Shown here: piece by piece, positions 45,401 to 58,603 of the stretch
Layout: every line of letters starts with the position of its first letter
Position numbering within the stretch: position 1 is the stretch's first letter
The notes under the pieces: model-generated
Seen by the model: the letters and a program-made list of their open reading frames with translations, nothing else
What the model was told of the DNA's origin: nothing
The model's database searches: none
Translations under genes and position numbers: made by a program
From: Dipteris shenzhenensis
Lineage: Eukaryota; Polypodiophyta; Polypodiopsida; Gleicheniales
DNA: 64,000 nucleotides
NCBI GenBank assembly: GCA_047967505.1
Contig: CM106538.1
Reading direction: 5' to 3' (one strand)

Positions 45401-48400
45401 GCATATGCATCAATGACCCTAGGAACTCCATCGAAGACCACCACCATCGCCAAAACTCCAAAGTGCCAAAATGAGCCCAGGGTGGAGGACAGAAGCATCA
45501 AAGGCAAGAATTGAGGTTAAAGTACAAATGAAGAAGTAGTAGGCTGACCTATAAATGGAGTAGTGAGGGTATAACGTCTTTACAAGTAGACAAACTCCAA
45601 GGGTCCATGAAGGAGGAGCCAATCAAATCTAAGCCATCAACCATGCCAACAGCGCTAAGGACCTGACAACATACCCTACTCATTATGCATCGATCAAGAG
45701 CGAAGTCTAGATGAGGGGACTATTCTCTCCTTTATCCCTTACCATCCCTTTACAACATTGACAACACATGGCAAAGGGGACAAGGCTCTGAATTGAAATG
45801 ACAAAGAAAGTTTGCATGGTGATGGCAAATCATCAAACAATGCTACTGGACACCATTGTGCAATTCTAAGAGCCATGTAACCAATATGATGTAGTCTTTT
45901 TCTTGAAGAAAAAGATCAATACTACAATATCCATTTCATGTCCAAGCTAGAGGCCACCAATGTTTGAACTCGTATGTGAATGTAGCAAGGCCCCAACTCT
46001 TAGATGGATAGCCAATACCCTCCAAAAGTTGATAGTGTAGCAATGCAAAATCCAAGCCATGATGATGTGGCTTGAGCATCAATTGGGGCTAATGTTGAAC
46101 CCACACACTTCTATGTCTCAAGGAGTCTACTAAGGCCAAGAATGAATGGATGGGAAGTAGGTAGCAAATGGCCAATGGAGGATTGAAGGATCGGTTTGGG
46201 TGGCAAAGCAGTAGACGACCCCAACCTGCAACTCAACATTGTCTTCACTATGTCAAATCCAAGGTAGCCACTAGCTACAAGAAAACAAGTGTGAGATAGT
46301 AGGGGCTATAATTATCTTTTGGGCATTGACACTCTTATGCTTATTTCCTATGCATAGTTGCTCCATCAAGGCTTCATTAGCTACTTTGCTAGATGGGAAA
46401 GATGCTCACCTCACCTCATGACTGATCACAGCTGTCCACTCCAATTTATAGCTCTTCTCATTGGTGTGAAATGCCCTCAAAGGCTTTGGAGGCCTCATTT
46501 GTGAATTTGAGTTGCACCGTCTTAAACTCTAATAAAGAAACTAGCTCTTTCTTTGTTGCTTGATGCACTTGGGCCTCCAAAACTTCTACATGTCCATTGA
46601 GGTTGATGTTTTCTTTTCCTATTTTCATTCGTTGCCTCATCACTCCCTTAGCACTATGCTTCCTTTTTTGCTAGCCTCCTTCACTTTGGCCAATTTGTCT
46701 ACGAACAAACTAGTTTCTAACTTTTCTTCTTCTTCTCTTCACTATGCCTAGGAGATGGCCTCTTGTGCTTTTCATTTGGGTATCTTCCATTGGGCCCTTT
46801 TGGCCTCCAAGGTAGTGCATGTAGGTTCCATTAATGTTTGCACATTGGCCTTTGCCTTCTATAGGCTAAATTCAATTATTATTAGGTGTTGGAAAATCCC
46901 TTAGATGTGGGCAATGATGTTGATGGCTTGCCAAAATATATGGAAGTATTGTTCTTATATCGCTTGAAATTTTGTTTGGTAGCCCTAGTGATATCAATTT
47001 GGGGAATTTGTGGCAAGCCTTCACTCTAGAAGGCTTCTAGCCCTTGATATTAGGATGGAAGCTCCTAGCATCTAATATTGTATTTGAAATAATGGGAGGG
47101 TCTTCTCGTGATTCCCTTTCTTTGGGGTCCCATTGCAAGTACTTTGTGGGGACACTCCATTAAATCCAAATTCTCCAAGAGCTAAGAGGGATGCTCTCCA
47201 TATGTCAGTCTAAATACTAGCTAGAAGCCATAAAACATAGCTCCATGTGATCCACAATCCTAATCTAGTCAAAGCATGAGTCCACTAGGATATCCTCATC
47301 CATGGACCTCGAAATCCTTCACCCAGAGGATGGCAGACCTCTTGGTGCCTCTCGTTACATATCTTGGTCTGGATTGGAGAGAAAACCCACTTCCACTATG
47401 GGCTCATGGAAGGATTTCATAAACCTTCGGGATGATCGTAAGCTTCAATTGGTAAGTCACATCAGAGGAAGTAAATAAAAATTGAGCAAATTGATGTAGC
47501 CCTACGTTTGGATTGGGTTCTCATAGATGGCAGGCCTTACCATTGTTGTATTTGGCTTGGGGTTTTTGTGAGGCTGGGTATCCCATTTCAAGTCATAAGG
47601 CTTCAACAGCTTCAGATGTGGATGCCTTGGTTTTTAATGTTCACTTTGGGGGCAAGTTAACCAAGTCCAAGGATGAGGATATCCTTATGGGTGTTGATTT
47701 TGGGCCTATAAGAGTTTTCGTCATTTGGAGCAATGCTTCTTAACTTCAAGTTGGTACCTAGACCCAAGCCCGAATCATGTTCCTTCAGGTTCTTGGAGGA
47801 TTTGGCTTTCCAGAGTCCCCATAATATGTTTGTAGCGGGCCCCAAGGGAGTGGGAGTGGATTGATGAATGCAACCATGAGAAGAGCCCTGAGGGAGTGGG
47901 AGTGGATTGATGAATGCAATTGCTACTTCCATTACATGGTTAGCAATGCCAGGAGAATTCAACTTAGTCTTAGGGACTGGAAGCCCACCTGATGTCCTCA
48001 TTGGAAGAATTTGTAGATTTCTATAGTCTCATAGAATTTTTTTTGAATAATATTCTAGAAGTCCCTTAAGAATATAAAAATCACTACTTTTTTTTGGCTT
48101 TCTACTCATGGAGGGACTCCACTGAACCTTTGGGAATCTAGCTTGGATCAGCCCCTAATTGCCCTTGTTGTGTTTCTACTAAGGAGCCCATTCAACGTTG
48201 TTTTATGGGATTGCAGATAGATGGAATTAATCTATTTCACATAAAGCTTTAGTTAACCAATCTTGGATGACCTATGCTTTCAGACACAATAAGGCAAATA
48301 TTAGGTGAAATAAAATTCAACAAGAAGGAAGCTCTAAACCCCTCAACAAAACCTTAAAACTTAGCAACCTCAGCAATCCCATGATCCTTACAACCTTAAG

Positions 48401-49190
48401 GAAAAAGGAAAGCCTTGGTTGATATGGTAAACAACTAGCCAAAGCAACTGGAGCAGGGCCATCCAAGCCCACTAGAGTAGGACCATCCCAACTCTTCCCC
48501 ATTTAAGAATGGATTCCCAACAAAGTATCAATGCTCCCATTGTCAATGTGATGGTGCAATGGAAAAAAGAGCTCAATAAGTATTGCTTTGACATTAGACT
48601 CACGATCCAACAGGCCCTCAAGATACTCTGTCACGTCTAGGAGAAATTCATTAATCATAGAATGACATAGTACAAGCTCAGTACAAGGCAAGATAAAACA
48701 TCAAACAAAATGAGAAGCTACAAGTGACCTACACCTCCTACAAAGCAGACAAAAAATAGTAGCAAAGGAAGATGGTGAGGGTGGTCAAAGAACAAGAAGT
48801 GGTGAATCAAAAGGAAGACAAATATTGAAAGGAGTCCAAGGTCCTAAAAGAAAAACTCAAGAAGACCAAATACAAGAGAAAGCACCAAAAGAATAGTGCT
48901 AGACCCACCATCCCAATTTGACATGTAATGGTCCTTTAGGATTGGTGCATGAGTTCATCATCACCTTAGTGAACACTATCTCAACAAACTGCATTGCAAT
49001 CAAAACAATCTGACCTCATCCCATTGATTCATTTGGCCATTCATTTAATTCTAAGTCTTCCAAGGTGACAGTCCCATTGCCAAATCACTCTTGATTTGGT
49101 ATGGCTCGAGCCACACTTGATGGAGAATTTACTTCATTACTTCAAGTGGGGCAATGTAACCAACATGAGAATCCCATCTTTAAACTTTCT
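42430..49190. other. Decayed sequence without supported gene
   Basis: Only short open frames and no RNA gene. Base composition and style resemble the decayed gypsy element to the right, so parts may be its 3' portion. A segment at 45248-45330 is duplicated at about 45391-45475 (GAGGG(A/G)CAT...ATGACCCTAGGAACT-type). Confidence 0.4.
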
Positions 49191-49199
49191 ATTTTTGAT

Positions 49200-51150
49200 G
49201 TGGTAGTCATGCCACATCTTTCTCCGATCCTAGATTTCTCATTGCATCTAGGCTATCCTCATCTACAATTTGTCTATCTTGGACAATTCATCCAATCATT
49301 TATAAAGGGATTCCTCTTAGCCATTCTTTTGTGTTTGTCAATTTACGGAGCACCTTTTATAGGCATTCCGAGTGTGCATGTTTCATGCTACAAAAAGCAA
49401 AATTATCCAAGAATATTGTGAGGAATTCATCAATGTACTCTTGGAAGGTTTCCACCATGAAGCACTGGAATGTGGATTGCACATACTTCAATCCAAATGG
49501 CATCAATTTACTTTGAGTATTATCCCCATTTGGTGATGAAGGTTCTTGTCCATGAATGAATACACCTCCTACCTTTCTATTGTGTCCAAGATGGTATCTA
49601 TGAATAGTAGTGCAAATGGTATTTGATTGTCTACTTATTGGGCTTCAAGTAGCATGGACTCTTCACCCTGGGGCACCAACTCAATGTGTAATATGTTACT
49701 ACCCTTTTCGAAAATCTAGGGTATGGGGGGGACAAGGTCCTTATATGATATGCATGGATTTCCTTAAAAATTTTCAAATATAGAAGGGAAAAATATGAAA
49801 ATTTCATGTCCCCCCACCCACAAAATATAAGGTATATACCTTGAAAAATATGCAAGATATTAAGATTTGTAAATATTTTTCATAATATGTGAGGCCCAAG
49901 GGGGGTTCTTTTGAATGGGGGGGTAAACACTAAAATATGAAAAGCCATCTCCTTTCAAATCAATGTAACTTTTTCATGTGTTACCCAAATTTCAAGGTGT
50001 AAAGACATATTTGAAGCTCTTGTAGTATAGAACACAACCATGTTAATTTGAATAATTTCCACTCATGGCATATAATTGTTAAATTCATCTCATTCTCAAG
50101 ATTTTGATGGGTTTTCTTACTAAAAGGGAGTTGGCGCCCCAGGCTCTCAACTTGCTATTTTTCTTTGGCACAATTATGACTAGAATTAGTTAATCCCTTT
50201 GGTTAACCTAGTAGATGAAGCATGTAGTTAATAGTTGGTTAATTTCATCCTTTAAACACCTTAGAATTGTTCGGGTTCATTTGGTATCTCTACTACCGAA
50301 TTGGTTTTACATCCCGAATGAAGAGGATTTGGTATTGAATCAAATTGGTGGTACCCCCTTCATCTCTATGTATTCCCATGTGAATCCATCCTTAAAATTC
50401 AATAAGAGCTCTTTTAATTTATCAAGGAAGTCATTGATATGGATGCGATTTGGTGCTTCTCACAAACCCGCATTGATTTCTTGGATGGCTTACCCTTTTA
50501 TAATTCGGGAGCTTTGCTGATTCTCTCTTGATTCTACTGATTTGGTCCTTTGGATCTTCATGGATTGTAGGCTTTATCTCCTCTCAAGGCTTTTGGAAAG
50601 GCCATCTTGTGATTTTTATATTCCACTAGCATCTTGATGGCTACCCACATTGCATCAGTATCATTGGGATTGTAGGGCAAAATGTTGAGGGTGAGTAGCT
50701 TGTCTTCAATGTATGAGGCATATGCCTCTTCTACCTCCAAGAATTTAGGCTTGCATTGCTTTTGGATTATGTCTTTTCCCATCCTACCTCTCATGTGCAA
50801 TGGTGAGGGTGCCCCTCCCAAACCATGTAGTATCTTAGCACCTTTCAACCATGGTTATCCCAACAACATGGGGTATCCTTGTTTGGTCCCCATCTTGACC
50901 ATGACAAATGTGATTGAAGTGTGCTCCATTGATTTTGATGAATACATCATTGAGCATGCCTATCGGCATCACCAACTTGTAGTTTGTAATGCAAATTTTG
51001 AATGGAGAAGGCTCAAGTTTTCGAACTTAAACCTCTTTTGGAATACCTCAAAGATGAGGCTCAATTTGGAGCCTCCATTAATGAGCACTCACTTCACTAT
51101 GCAATTTCAAATTTTGACGTCGATCATGGGCAAATCTCTCTCCTAAATTG
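49200..51150 (-). pseudogene. Degenerate Ty3/gypsy protease-RT remnant
   Basis: The minus strand gives, from right to left, a protease-like segment (NGAHFNHICHGQDGDQ then GRGTLTI, about 50790-51000) and the RT N-terminus (FKDGFTWEYIEMKGVPP ... LKDEINQLLTTCFI, about 50225-50420). RT core pieces follow: LLFIDTILDTIE and VYSFMD (about 49550-49600), then KLMPFGLK and EYIDEFLTIFLDNFAF (about 49385-49515). Many stops are present. The pattern resembles Athila/Tat-type gypsy RT, not the chromovirus at 10.7-18.5 kb. Confidence 0.7.
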
Positions 51151-51239
51151 CCATTTGGTCACCTCCACCCTTGTCATTATCCCTACAGAAAACCCTCACA
51201 CAGTGGGGAGTGAGTTATAGTAGTTGGGCAATGAAGGAG

Positions 51240-51302
51240 GTGAGAGAGAGAGAGAGAATACGAGTGAGAGAGTGGGGAGAGGGGAGAGGGGAGAGGAGAG
51301 AA
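51240..51302 (+). repeat. GA-rich microsatellite
   Basis: GAGAGAGAGAGA and GGGGAGA repeats. Confidence 0.85.
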
Positions 51303-51808
51303 ACTAGCGCAGTCGTCTCTCCAAGCCAACCTTTGATCTGCATGGCTTGTGGGCAAAGATGCAGAAAAAGGCTACAAATTGGAAGCTAGTTGAACCATCT
51401 CTGAGCATTTTTTATTAAAGTACATGGAAAATAGTCCATGTATTCCTCATCTTTTATGGCACCATTGATGTGGCAAACTCTCAAGAAACTCTTTTTCATC
51501 ATTAGTGACTTTAAAAATTTAAAAATTTACCTTGATGTTGGTGTTGGACCTCTAGTGGACTTAGATTTTTCCGCTCCATAGCCTGAGTAGGTAGGTCTTC
51601 CACTCAAAAGGACCTGGCCACTGGTTCTCCACCTATCATACCTATCTTCATGTGTATGAGGTTGCTATTGACTATCCTACAGTCGATTTGTACTATCTTC
51701 AGGTCTTAGAGGTATAGGTTTTTGTATGTTTGTAAGTCGAGTAGGACTTCTATCCACCATGAGAGGAACTCGGGAAATTTTCCTAAGCTACTCCACATTC
51801 ACTTTATG

Positions 51809-51916
51809 TCTTTGGTGGCATCTCTCTCCATCAGAAGCATGCTGCTCTTCCTGTCAATTAATTCTTTGGTGGCATCCCTCTCCATCAGAAGCATGCTACT
51901 CTTCCTGTCGATTGAT
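51809..51916 (+). repeat. 54-bp tandem duplication
   Basis: Two copies (51809 and 51863) of a 54-base unit beginning TCTTTGGTGGCATC, differing at a few positions. Confidence 0.9.
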
Positions 51917-52285
51917 TCTTTGGCCATCGGCTGTAGTTGGCCTTCTTCATGCTGTGGCTTTCGACAGTTATGAAAAGTAGTCCTTCATCCTGAGAGATTC
52001 CAAACTAGAGTGGAAGTCTTCGAAACGGCCCATGAAGATATTTTTCAACAATTTACGTAGCTTCAATAGATGCTGAGGGATTCAAATGAAGTGGTTGCAC
52101 AGAGTGAGCAAAAGTGGAGGAGATGAAGGAGAACATCCGTAGCCTTAGGATGAGGGAGGAAGGAATCAAGAAGCAACTTCGTCATTACAGAGCAAGACTA
52201 TGGTATTGACGGCCGTAATAGTTAAATCGGATGCCTATCCGGCTATGCAACAACCCCAAAATGCATGGTCTGCCATACCCCCAAA

Positions 52286-54042
52286 GGTATAATGCGTACA
52301 TTTTTACAATCCCTACTAGTGACTACGTATGAAAAATGGCGCACGTACTAATCAAATATGCATGTGGACTTATCTGTTGGGGATGAAACTTTGCACAGCT
52401 CTTAGGCTACCCTAGACCTACATCCACACAAGATTTGGTCTCCAACTGATTTGGTATGTGCCACGTGGAAGGTATAATGCATACATTTTTACAATCCCTA
52501 CTAGTGACTACGTATGAAAAATGGCGCACGTACTAACCAAATACGCATGTGGACTTATCTGTTGGGGATGAAACTTTGCACGGCTCTCAGGATACCCTAG
52601 ACCTACATCCATGCAAGATTTTGTCTCCAACTGATTTGGTATGTGCCATGTGGAAGGTATAATGTGTACATTTTTAACAATCCCTACTAGTGACTATGCA
52701 TGAAAAATGGCGCACGTACTAACCAAATATGCATGTGGACTTATCTGTTGGGGATGAAACTTTGCGTGGCTCTTAGGCTACCCTAGACCTAAATCCATGC
52801 AAGATTTGGTCTCTAATTGATTTGGTATGTGCCACGTGGAAGGTATAATGCGTACATTTTTACAATCCCTACTAGTGACTACGTATGAAAAATGGCACAC
52901 GTCTAACCAAATAAGCATGTGGACTTATCTGTTGGGGATGAAACTTTGCACGGCTCTCAGGCTACTGTAGACCTACATCCACGCAAGATTTGGTCTCCAA
53001 CTGATTTGGTATGTGCCACGTGGAAGGTATAATGTGTGCATTTTTACAATCCCTACTAGTGACTACGCATGAAAAATGGCGCACGTACTAACCAAATATG
53101 CATGTGGACTTATTTGTTGGGGATGAAACTTTGCGCGGCTCTTAGGCTACCCTAGATCTACATCCATGCAAGATTTGGTCTCCAACTGATTTGGTATGTG
53201 CCACGTGGAAGGTATAATGCGTACATTTTTACAATCCCTACTAGTGACTACGTATGAAAAATGGTGCACGTACTAACCAAATACGCATGTGGACTTATCT
53301 ATTGGGGATGAAACTTTGCACGGCTCTCAGGCTAACTTAGACCTACATCCATGCCAGATTTAGTCTCCAACTGATTTGGTATGTGCCATGTGGAAGGTAT
53401 AATGTGTACATTTTTACAATCCCTACTAGTGACTACGTATGAAAAATGGCGCACGTACTAACCAAATACACATGTGGACTTATTTGTTGGGGATGAAACT
53501 TTGCACGCATCTTAGGCTACCCTAGACGTACATCCATGCAAGATTTGGTCTCCAACTGATTTGGTATGTGCCATGTGGAAGGTATAATGTGTACATTTTT
53601 ACAATCCCTACTAGTGACTACGTATGAAAAATGGCGCACGTACTAACCAAATATGCATGTGGACTTATCTGTTGGGGATGAAACTTTGCAAGCTCTCATG
53701 CTACCCTAGACCTACATCCATGCAAGGTTTGGTCTCTAACTGATTTGGTATGTGCCACGTGGAAGGTATAATGCATACATTTTTACAATCCCTACTAGTG
53801 ACTACGCATGAAGAATGGCGCACGTACTAACCAAATATGCATGTGGAATTATCTGTTGGGGATGAAACTTTGCGCGGGTCTTAGGCTACCATAGACCTAC
53901 ATCCATGCAAGATTTGGTCTCTGGTATGTGCTACGTGGAAGGTATAATGTGTACATTTTTACAATCTCTACTAGTGACTACGTATGAAAAATGGCACACG
54001 TACTAACCAAATACGCATGTGGACTTAATTGTTGGGGATGAT
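52286..54042 (+). repeat. Satellite-like tandem array, ~185-bp unit
   Basis: About 9.5 head-to-tail copies. GGTATAATG recurs at 52286, 52471, 52656, 52842, 53026, 53211, 53396, 53581, 53765 and 53941, giving periods of 184-186 bases except the last full unit (176). Copies are highly similar. Each unit contains ACTAGTGACTACG, GCGCACGTACTAACC and, at its end, GTGCCACGTGGAAGG (a G-box palindrome) or its decayed form GCCATGTGG. A partial copy ends the array at GTTGGGGATG. Confidence 0.97.
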
Positions 54043-54237
54043 TTTGGACCAATCGTACATAATCATGTATTAATGTTTGACACATGTTACTACCAATGAG
54101 CACCATTCCATGCTAAACATTGACATTTTTTTCTTAATCTACAATTTACAAAAATTGGTGACAATATTAGTGTAATATTTGCAAGCATTGATATATACAA
54201 AATTCAATGTGATATTCAAAATGATAAAGTTCATAGC

Positions 54238-54239
<2 letters not shown>

Positions 54240-54302
<63 letters not shown>
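54240..54302 (+). repeat. GA microsatellite
   Basis: About 63 bases of GA with one interruption. Confidence 0.97.
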
Positions 54303-54306
<4 letters not shown>

Positions 54307-56559
54307 TATACTTGAACACCTTTTCAATGCTTAATGTTTACAATTACTTCACACGGCATTATTTTTAAAATACCTTATGTATTAGATGTGTGAATTGAGA
54401 TATCTGAAATTCAAACTGATACTCCTAATTTTAAACGTTTATGTTAGATTTGAACAAACTATAAACTGAGATAAACAAAGTAAGAAGAACATCATGAAAG
54501 TACCAAAATGCTCATACATAATAAAAGTAAGAACAATATCATGAAAGTACCAAAATGAATGTGTACATCATCATCATCATCGTGCAGAAGTGCATCCCTA
54601 AACAAGATATGTGTGAAGCCCAAACAATCATCCTGAATCAGAATCTGATAACTCCACATATGATCCTCTAGTCGTCCTCTAACATGGCTCTTGTATGACC
54701 CGCTGCCAACTGCCGTCCGTTGTGTGCCCTCAGGCAAAGCTGGATCAGATGGGATAGCCTCATCTCCTGGATCAGATGGGCTAGCCTCATCCTGATGAAG
54801 AGGAGGGCATGCTGCACGAGCCATTGCTGCCATCTCTACCTCCCTCGCCTCCTCTATGTATGCACGCCTCAACTCCCAAAGTCATGCATCTGCAAATACT
54901 CGTGCCTCAAATCTAGCACGAGTAATCGTCTCTACATGTAGAAGACGTTGGTCTCGGCCCCGCCGAAGCTACTGCTCCACCCACTACTGCAATGATATAT
55001 GAAGCTCTGCCTCTCGCTCAATATGACGTGCCTCCTCTGCTCATGCCTCGTCGCCTGGTAGGAAATCACCATATGAGAAGCATCGTGGAACACACGCTAC
55101 AACCACTAAAGTATCAGCACCCTCCTGCTGCAGCAAAGCTCTCTGTGCCTCCTCCCTATAGTGCTCTGTCAAGACCATGCGAGCAAATGGATCAATGGCC
55201 TGACGATGACCAGGATACAGATCATCCATGCCTAGTCCTTTGTATGTGGCCACATCAATGTCAGCAAAGCATACAGGGCACACTGATCGTGCCACCATGT
55301 GGCAGGTCATGCAATGGAGATGTGCGATGTGGCCGCACCCTAGTCCAAATCACCCTACGGTGTCAAAATCCTCGTGGCAAAGGACACAAGTGGTGGTAGA
55401 AAGCCTGGCTATGACTAGTGCATCTATGGGTGTCCTAGTCAGCACATCTACAGGAGCGGGGTATAGGGCCACACTGGGGTCGATCCTATGGTGAGATGGA
55501 TCATGACTAATATGTCTCAACTGTAAAACATAGTGCTCCGCTTGATGGTAGGCTATGCGTGTCCGAATCCTCTGCTCCTCCAAATCTACCTCCAAGTGTC
55601 ATACACGAGACTTCATATCCAGTCGCAATAGATGTGCCTGCCAAGCAAACATGTCGCGTACATGGTGAGAATGAACCAAAAAACTTCAGTTCAAAACACG
55701 CAACAAAAAAATATACTAAAATAATCAGAATAACTAACCTCGACCCTAGACTCAGCCAACAATGCCTCCAACTCTGCGATCCGTGCGTCTTGACTCTCCA
55801 ACTCCTGCTGAGGTGGTGTAGATGTGGGAGGCTCCATAGATGTGGGAGGTGGAATCGAAAGTGATCTCGATAGGGCAGAGACCATGTCGTGCAAGGATGA
55901 GGCCACTGAATGAACATCCCCCCTAATCTGTCCTCCAACAACTCGCAATGCCGGTGCAGGGATAGTGTGTAGCTTTGGTGCCTTGCGTCGATGCCCTGCA
56001 GTCTGACACTCCTGATGCCCCATCCTACCATGTCCTGCTCCTGATCTTGGACGAGTACTAAGGTAGTCTACCCGATGACCAAGCACAAACTTGGCGTATA
56101 GTTGCATGGCAAATGACCTGGCTATCTCACGGTTGTGAGGCAATCGACCACCATTTGTAGCGAGATATCTCGGATAAATGTGTGCTGCTATGACGGGGTG
56201 CCTACAACGTAAAATATAAAAGGGCTGCCTTAATCGTGGTCGCATAGCCTTAGTGTGACCATCCCAAAACATATCCTCTAAGGCCTGCCTGTGAGGTGAC
56301 TCACGCTCAAACAACTATCGACCAATCCAAGCCATGATCACTGATCTCTACCTCAGCCTGTGCCTAAAAGGTATCCAAAACGTCCTCAACTGTGTCTAAT
56401 CGACCTAGAGCATCAATGACTAAATCTAGGCTTGCAACCAAGTGAGGGGGTGCCCTAGCATCCTGCAGTGCCCTCATCTCAGCTCTCAAAATCGCTATCT
56501 GCATATGAATAGTGGTGCTAGAACCTGCACGCTGGCTGGCGCATGCACAAAAAAACACA

Positions 56560-57105
56560 TGGAAATTAATATTCTATCTGGGTAATGAAAATTAATATTC
56601 TATTCAATGGGACTTAATAATCTATTTGCGTAATGAAAACTTTTAGCTAGCCAATTTTGATTGAATTTTTGCAAAAGCTCATGACAAGGTTTCATGGAAT
56701 CACATAAGTCTTTGTATTTGTCTATGTAAGTATATCCATACATAGATCTACAACCTTCCCTAGCTCCCTATTTCTATAGTTTCATGTGCCACCTAAAGGG
56801 ATTGTTAGCCACATGATCTACCCTCTCCTTGCATCAACCTCTCGCACCATATGATTTGAAAATGATGTGTAGGCGAATGTGTTGTTCAAATCATCCTATT
56901 TGTTTGATTGATTACACTTAGGCACGTACTCCTTGATGAGGTAGGATGTCATTGGGATCATCCTATGCACCTAACGGTTGATGGGCCAAATGTGTGGCTA
57001 TGCCTACAACAGTGCTATGTTGCAAATGCAACACATGCACTCCCTCCATGCTCTAAGTTGCTCCACTCTTCAATGGAAGATGCAAACACAATAGTTATTT
57101 AACGG
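56560..57105. other. Intron 1 of RING-H2 gene, non-repeat part
   Basis: No coding sequence recognised; it lies between the AT-rich tandem array and exon 2. Confidence 0.4.
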
Positions 57106-57109
57106 TGTT

Positions 57110-58350
57110 ATTAAAAAAGGGATTTAGATGTACATCCTTGGTCTTATTTTATTTTCAAAGAAATTTCAAACTTTGTGTTAAAGATGCTACACTTCCCTAA
57201 TTTGAAAAATAATATAAAAACTACTTTAATCTCTTTTTTAAAATAAACGAAATAGATGATTTTAAAAAACAAAATATATATGTTTTGACATTTAAATAAA
57301 AACTTCACTAACTTGAAAAATAATATAAAAGCTACTTTAAACTCTTATTTTCTTTTTTTTAATAGATGATTTCTAAAAACAAAATTTAAACATTGTTATA
57401 TTTAACTCAAAACTTCACTAATTTAAAAAATAACATAAAAACCACTTTAATCTCTTTTTTTTAATAGATGATTTTAAAAAACAAAATATATACGTTTTTT
57501 ACATTTAAATAAAAACTTCACTAACTTAAATAATATAAAAGCTACCTTAAACTCTTATTTTCTTTTTTTCTTAAAGATGATTTTTAAAAATAAAATTTAA
57601 AAGTTTTTTTATTTAAATAAAAAAAGCTAACATAAAAACTACTTTAATCTCTTTTTTTTTAAAATAGATGATTTTAAAAAACAAAATATATACGTTTTTT
57701 ACATTTAAATAAAAACTTCACTAACTTAAATAATATAAAAGCTACCTTAAACTATTTTTTTCTTTTTTTCTTAAAGATGATTTTAAAAAATAAATTTAAA
57801 GTTTTTTTTATTTAAATAAAAAAAGCTAACATAAAAACTACTTTAATCTCTTTTTTTTAAAATAGATGATTTTAAAAAATAAAAAATATATGTTTTTTAC
57901 ATTTAAATAAAAACTTCACTAACTTAAATAATATAAAAGCTACCTTAAACTCTTATTTTCTTTTTTTCTTAAAGATGATTTTTAAAAATAAAATTTAAAT
58001 GTTTTTTTATTTAAATAAAAAAAGCTAACATAAAAACTACTTTAATCTCTTTTTTTTGAAGAGATGATTTTAAAAGACAAAATATATACATTTTTTACAT
58101 TTAAATAAAAACTTCACTAACTTAAATAATATAAAAGCTACCTTAAACTCTTATTTTCTTTTTTTCTTAAAGATGATTTTTAAAAATAAAATTTAAACGT
58201 TTTTTAATTTACATAAAAAATGCACTAATTTGAAAAATAACATAAAAACTACTTTTATCTCTTTTTTTTAAAATAGATGATTTTAAAAAACAAAATATAT
58301 ACATTTTCACATTTTAAATAAAAACTTACGTAATTAAAAAAAGTTTAAAA
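57110..58350 (+). repeat. AT-rich tandem repeat, ~200-bp higher-order unit
   Basis: AAAAACTTCACTAA recurs at about 57300, 57511, 57711, 57909 and 58107, with a variant at 58320. Each ~200-base unit is two diverged ~100-base halves: AAA(A/G)CTAC(C/T)TTAA, then a T run, then (A)GATGATTTT, then A-rich, then ATTTAAATAAA. The array fills most of the first intron of the decayed RING-H2 gene. Confidence 0.9.
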
Positions 58351-58576
58351 CACATTAAAAATTTTGAAATATTTTATAATTAAATTAGATATTCCTATAA
58401 ACTAAAATTTAAATAAATTTTTGCAAAAAAAATGCTACATTAAAAAATCCTTACCTGGAATCTCCCGCTCCGCCCATCTCCGTCGCTTCGTCGTTGTCCG
58501 TCCGTCGCTCCCGCAATTCCGTCGATTTCGATGAGGAGGAGCTCGATCGAGGTTTGAAGAATGAGGGGGTCCCTCT

Positions 58577-58585
58577 CTTTATATA
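58577..58585 (-). promoter_or_regulatory. TATA box of RING-H2 gene
   Basis: TATATAAAG on the minus strand, 100 bases before the proposed ATG at 58477, between the palindrome array and exon 1. Confidence 0.6.
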
Positions 58586-58603
58586 TGAAAATTTAGGGTT
58601 TCA

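Larger units (their letters stand above)
54492..58477 (-). pseudogene. Decayed RING-H2 finger gene
   Basis: A spliced gene model: exon 1 58477-58455 (ATG, MGGAGDS), exon 2 56517-55739, exon 3 55637-54492. Exon 3 encodes a textbook RING-H2: C-x2-C-x13-C-x-H-x2-H-x2-C-x10-C-x2-C (CVLCHEDFD to CPVCFADI, about 55258-55385). RING-H2 proteins are usually E3 ubiquitin ligases. Exon 2 holds a helical start (MQIAILRAEMRALQDAR), then in another frame a 190-aa open segment ending in a coiled-coil-like ARIAELEALLAES. Exon 3 reads as one frame with six premature stops, at 55601, 55352, 55043, 54986, 54971 and 54884, all TGA or TAG and explicable as CGA or CAG with C to T. Exon 2 has two more TAG codons (56366, 56317) and a frame change. 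The N-terminal family is not recognised. The TATA box lies 100 bases before the ATG. Confidence 0.65.
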
